23,951 bases of DNA from Rhodospirillales bacterium (lineage in GTDB: Bacteria; Pseudomonadota; Alphaproteobacteria; CACIAM-22H2): the NCBI GenBank assembly GCA_016195145.1, contig JACQAF010000036.1, positions 1 through 23,951 on the forward strand, read 5' to 3'. Of the stretch, positions 23,861 through 23,951 are shown piece by piece. The notes under the pieces were generated by a model. It was not told the DNA's origin. It worked only from the letters and a program-made list of their open reading frames with translations, and searched no databases. Position 1 is the first letter of the stretch. Every line of letters starts with the position of its first letter. A program made the translations under genes and the position numbers.

Positions 23861-23951
23861 AATCTCACCTAACATGATGCCGGCCCGGCCAACAACCAGA
23901 TTTTGGGGATGTGGGTATTTTTGGCCCAAAACCTGGGATTCCGGGACCATC
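23634..23951. other. Non-coding stretch to the window end
   Basis: No protein frame with coding character is seen. Beyond the direct repeats, it holds a hairpin GATGCCG/CGGCATC (23717-23752, with further inner pairing and a GCTTAA loop). It also holds TTTTGG-C-CCAAAA (23919-23931), which can alternatively pair as TTTTGGG (23901-23907) with CCCAAAA (23925-23931). The region may continue as repeat-rich or regulatory DNA past the end of the window. Confidence 0.45.

Overview
The window is GC-rich, double-strand-coding chromosomal DNA from an alphaproteobacterium. A Rhodospirillales-like lineage is my inference, based on the zapE-mdh-sucCD-sucAB order, the sdhCDAB order, the LDH-like malate dehydrogenase and a DUF6494 protein. 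No rRNA, tRNA, insertion sequence, prophage or CRISPR array is visible.

Layout. 1-2299: the 3' end of xerC, a convergent MFS transporter and an ExoD-family membrane protein. 2315-13435: a TCA-cycle block, nearly all on the minus strand. In transcription order it is zapE, mdh, sucC, sucD, sucA, sucB and then lpdA, with a plus-strand CitE-like lyase gene sitting between sucB and lpdA. 13502-16538: a tight minus-strand three-gene unit (EctD-like/PhyH dioxygenase, SAF-domain homoserine-dehydrogenase-like protein, nitronate-monooxygenase-like flavoprotein). 16754-18077: a secreted Lys/Glu-rich small protein, a DUF6494 protein and an Asp/Glu-racemase-like protein. 18138-21574: sdhC-sdhD-sdhA-sdhB on the minus strand. 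21951-22874: a DMT/EamA permease. 22875-23951: about 1.1 kb without a credible protein gene.

How the genes work together. SucA, SucB and LpdA form the 2-oxoglutarate dehydrogenase complex. SucCD converts succinyl-CoA to succinate, SdhCDAB oxidises succinate to fumarate at the membrane, and Mdh oxidises malate. The window therefore holds most of the oxidative half of the TCA cycle, with fumarase absent.

Points needing attention. (1) sdhA and the SAF-domain gene each carry an internal loss of coding sequence with a frameshift. Both losses are 1 mod 3 in length and both junctions contain CCGGCC, so an assembly artefact or a shared deletion mechanism should be tested. (2) The 23.02-23.63 kb stretch reads as a large structured RNA on the plus strand. 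It has several GNRA- and UUCG-capped hairpins and ends in a 12-bp stem followed by seven T. I could not match it to RNase P RNA, tmRNA or 6S RNA. (3) Near it lie a DnaA-box-like cluster and a family of imperfect direct repeats. (4) Palindromic candidate operators sit upstream of sdhC and between sucD and sucA.
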